Part shown: in pieces, positions 5,338 to 5,403 of the stretch
Layout of the letters: each line of letters starts with the position of its first letter
Numbering within the stretch: the first letter of the stretch is position 1
Source of the DNA: an uncultured Eubacteriales bacterium
GTDB lineage: Bacteria > Bacillota > Clostridia > Oscillospirales > Acutalibacteraceae
NCBI GenBank assembly: GCA_900320415.1
Contig: ONSE01000215.1
Coordinates: forward strand, 1 to 5,403
DNA length: 5,403 nucleotides
Direction of reading: 5' to 3'
The notes under the pieces: generated by a model
What the model was told of the DNA's origin: nothing
The model's database searches: none
What the model saw: only the letters and a program-made list of their open reading frames with translations
Made by a program: the position numbers and the translations under genes

Positions 5338-5403
5338 TACTATCTTCTAATAAAACTCATTAACATCTGTCGCGTTAAATTCCGCATAACTGCGTTGTCG
5401 TCC
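5338..5403. other. Downstream edge without a clear terminator
   Basis: No terminator-type T-tract hairpin follows gene 3. An imperfect hairpin (5371-5377 with 5387-5394, one bulged T, loop AATTCCGCA) is present without a T-run. On the minus strand an open frame of 18 codons runs from the window edge to a TAG at 5347, so this could be the last residues of a convergent gene, or part of a dispersed repeat. The window ends too soon to decide. Confidence 0.25.

Overview
The window looks like an accessory island in a low-to-mid GC Firmicute, most likely a gut-type Clostridium relative (Oscillospiraceae or Lachnospiraceae). This rests on strong AGGAGG-type ribosome binding sites, CCA-encoding tRNA genes, a TTGCCT-17-TATAAT promoter, short U-rich terminators and an IS30-type remnant of a kind seen in such genomes. 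The taxonomic placement is inference, since no marker gene is present.

Layout. Positions 1-215 hold the end of a tRNA cluster: tRNA-Gln(CTG), a small hairpin with a T-tract, tRNA-Pro(CGG) and a strong intrinsic terminator. Positions 216-598 contain no intact gene. They hold a degenerate IS30-like transposase N-terminus (from about 351) and a long hairpin followed by TTTTA (492-530). A good sigma-A-type promoter lies at 599-627, followed by a roughly 150-nt leader with a repeated 9-mer. Positions 788-5337 hold three co-directional genes spaced 71 and 33 nt apart, each with its own clear ribosome binding site, and are read here as one operon. The last 66 nt have no recognisable terminator.

The operon. 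Gene 1 (774 aa) has three predicted N-terminal membrane segments, a cytosolic region with an RCK/TrkA-N-like Rossmann core (GLGQYG loop) and a C-terminal RyR-type domain. Gene 2 (98 aa) is a free-standing RyR-domain protein. Gene 3 (607 aa) has a novel-looking soluble N-terminus, a long charged helical stalk, two membrane helices in a CorA-like arrangement, and a C-terminal 2H-phosphoesterase-like domain with both HxT motifs (HVTV and HITL).

Interpretation (inference). The set combines two membrane proteins, two probable nucleotide-ligand-binding modules (Rossmann and RyR) and a phosphoesterase fold known to act on cyclic phosphates and oligonucleotides. That is the expected part list of a nucleotide- or NAD-derivative-gated membrane effector system, plausibly anti-phage. 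The 2H domain could be a signal-degrading off-switch, a signal maker or a sensor. No nucleotide cyclase, TIR, Cas protein or nuclease is visible in the window, so if a messenger is used its source must be elsewhere, or one of these proteins must make it.
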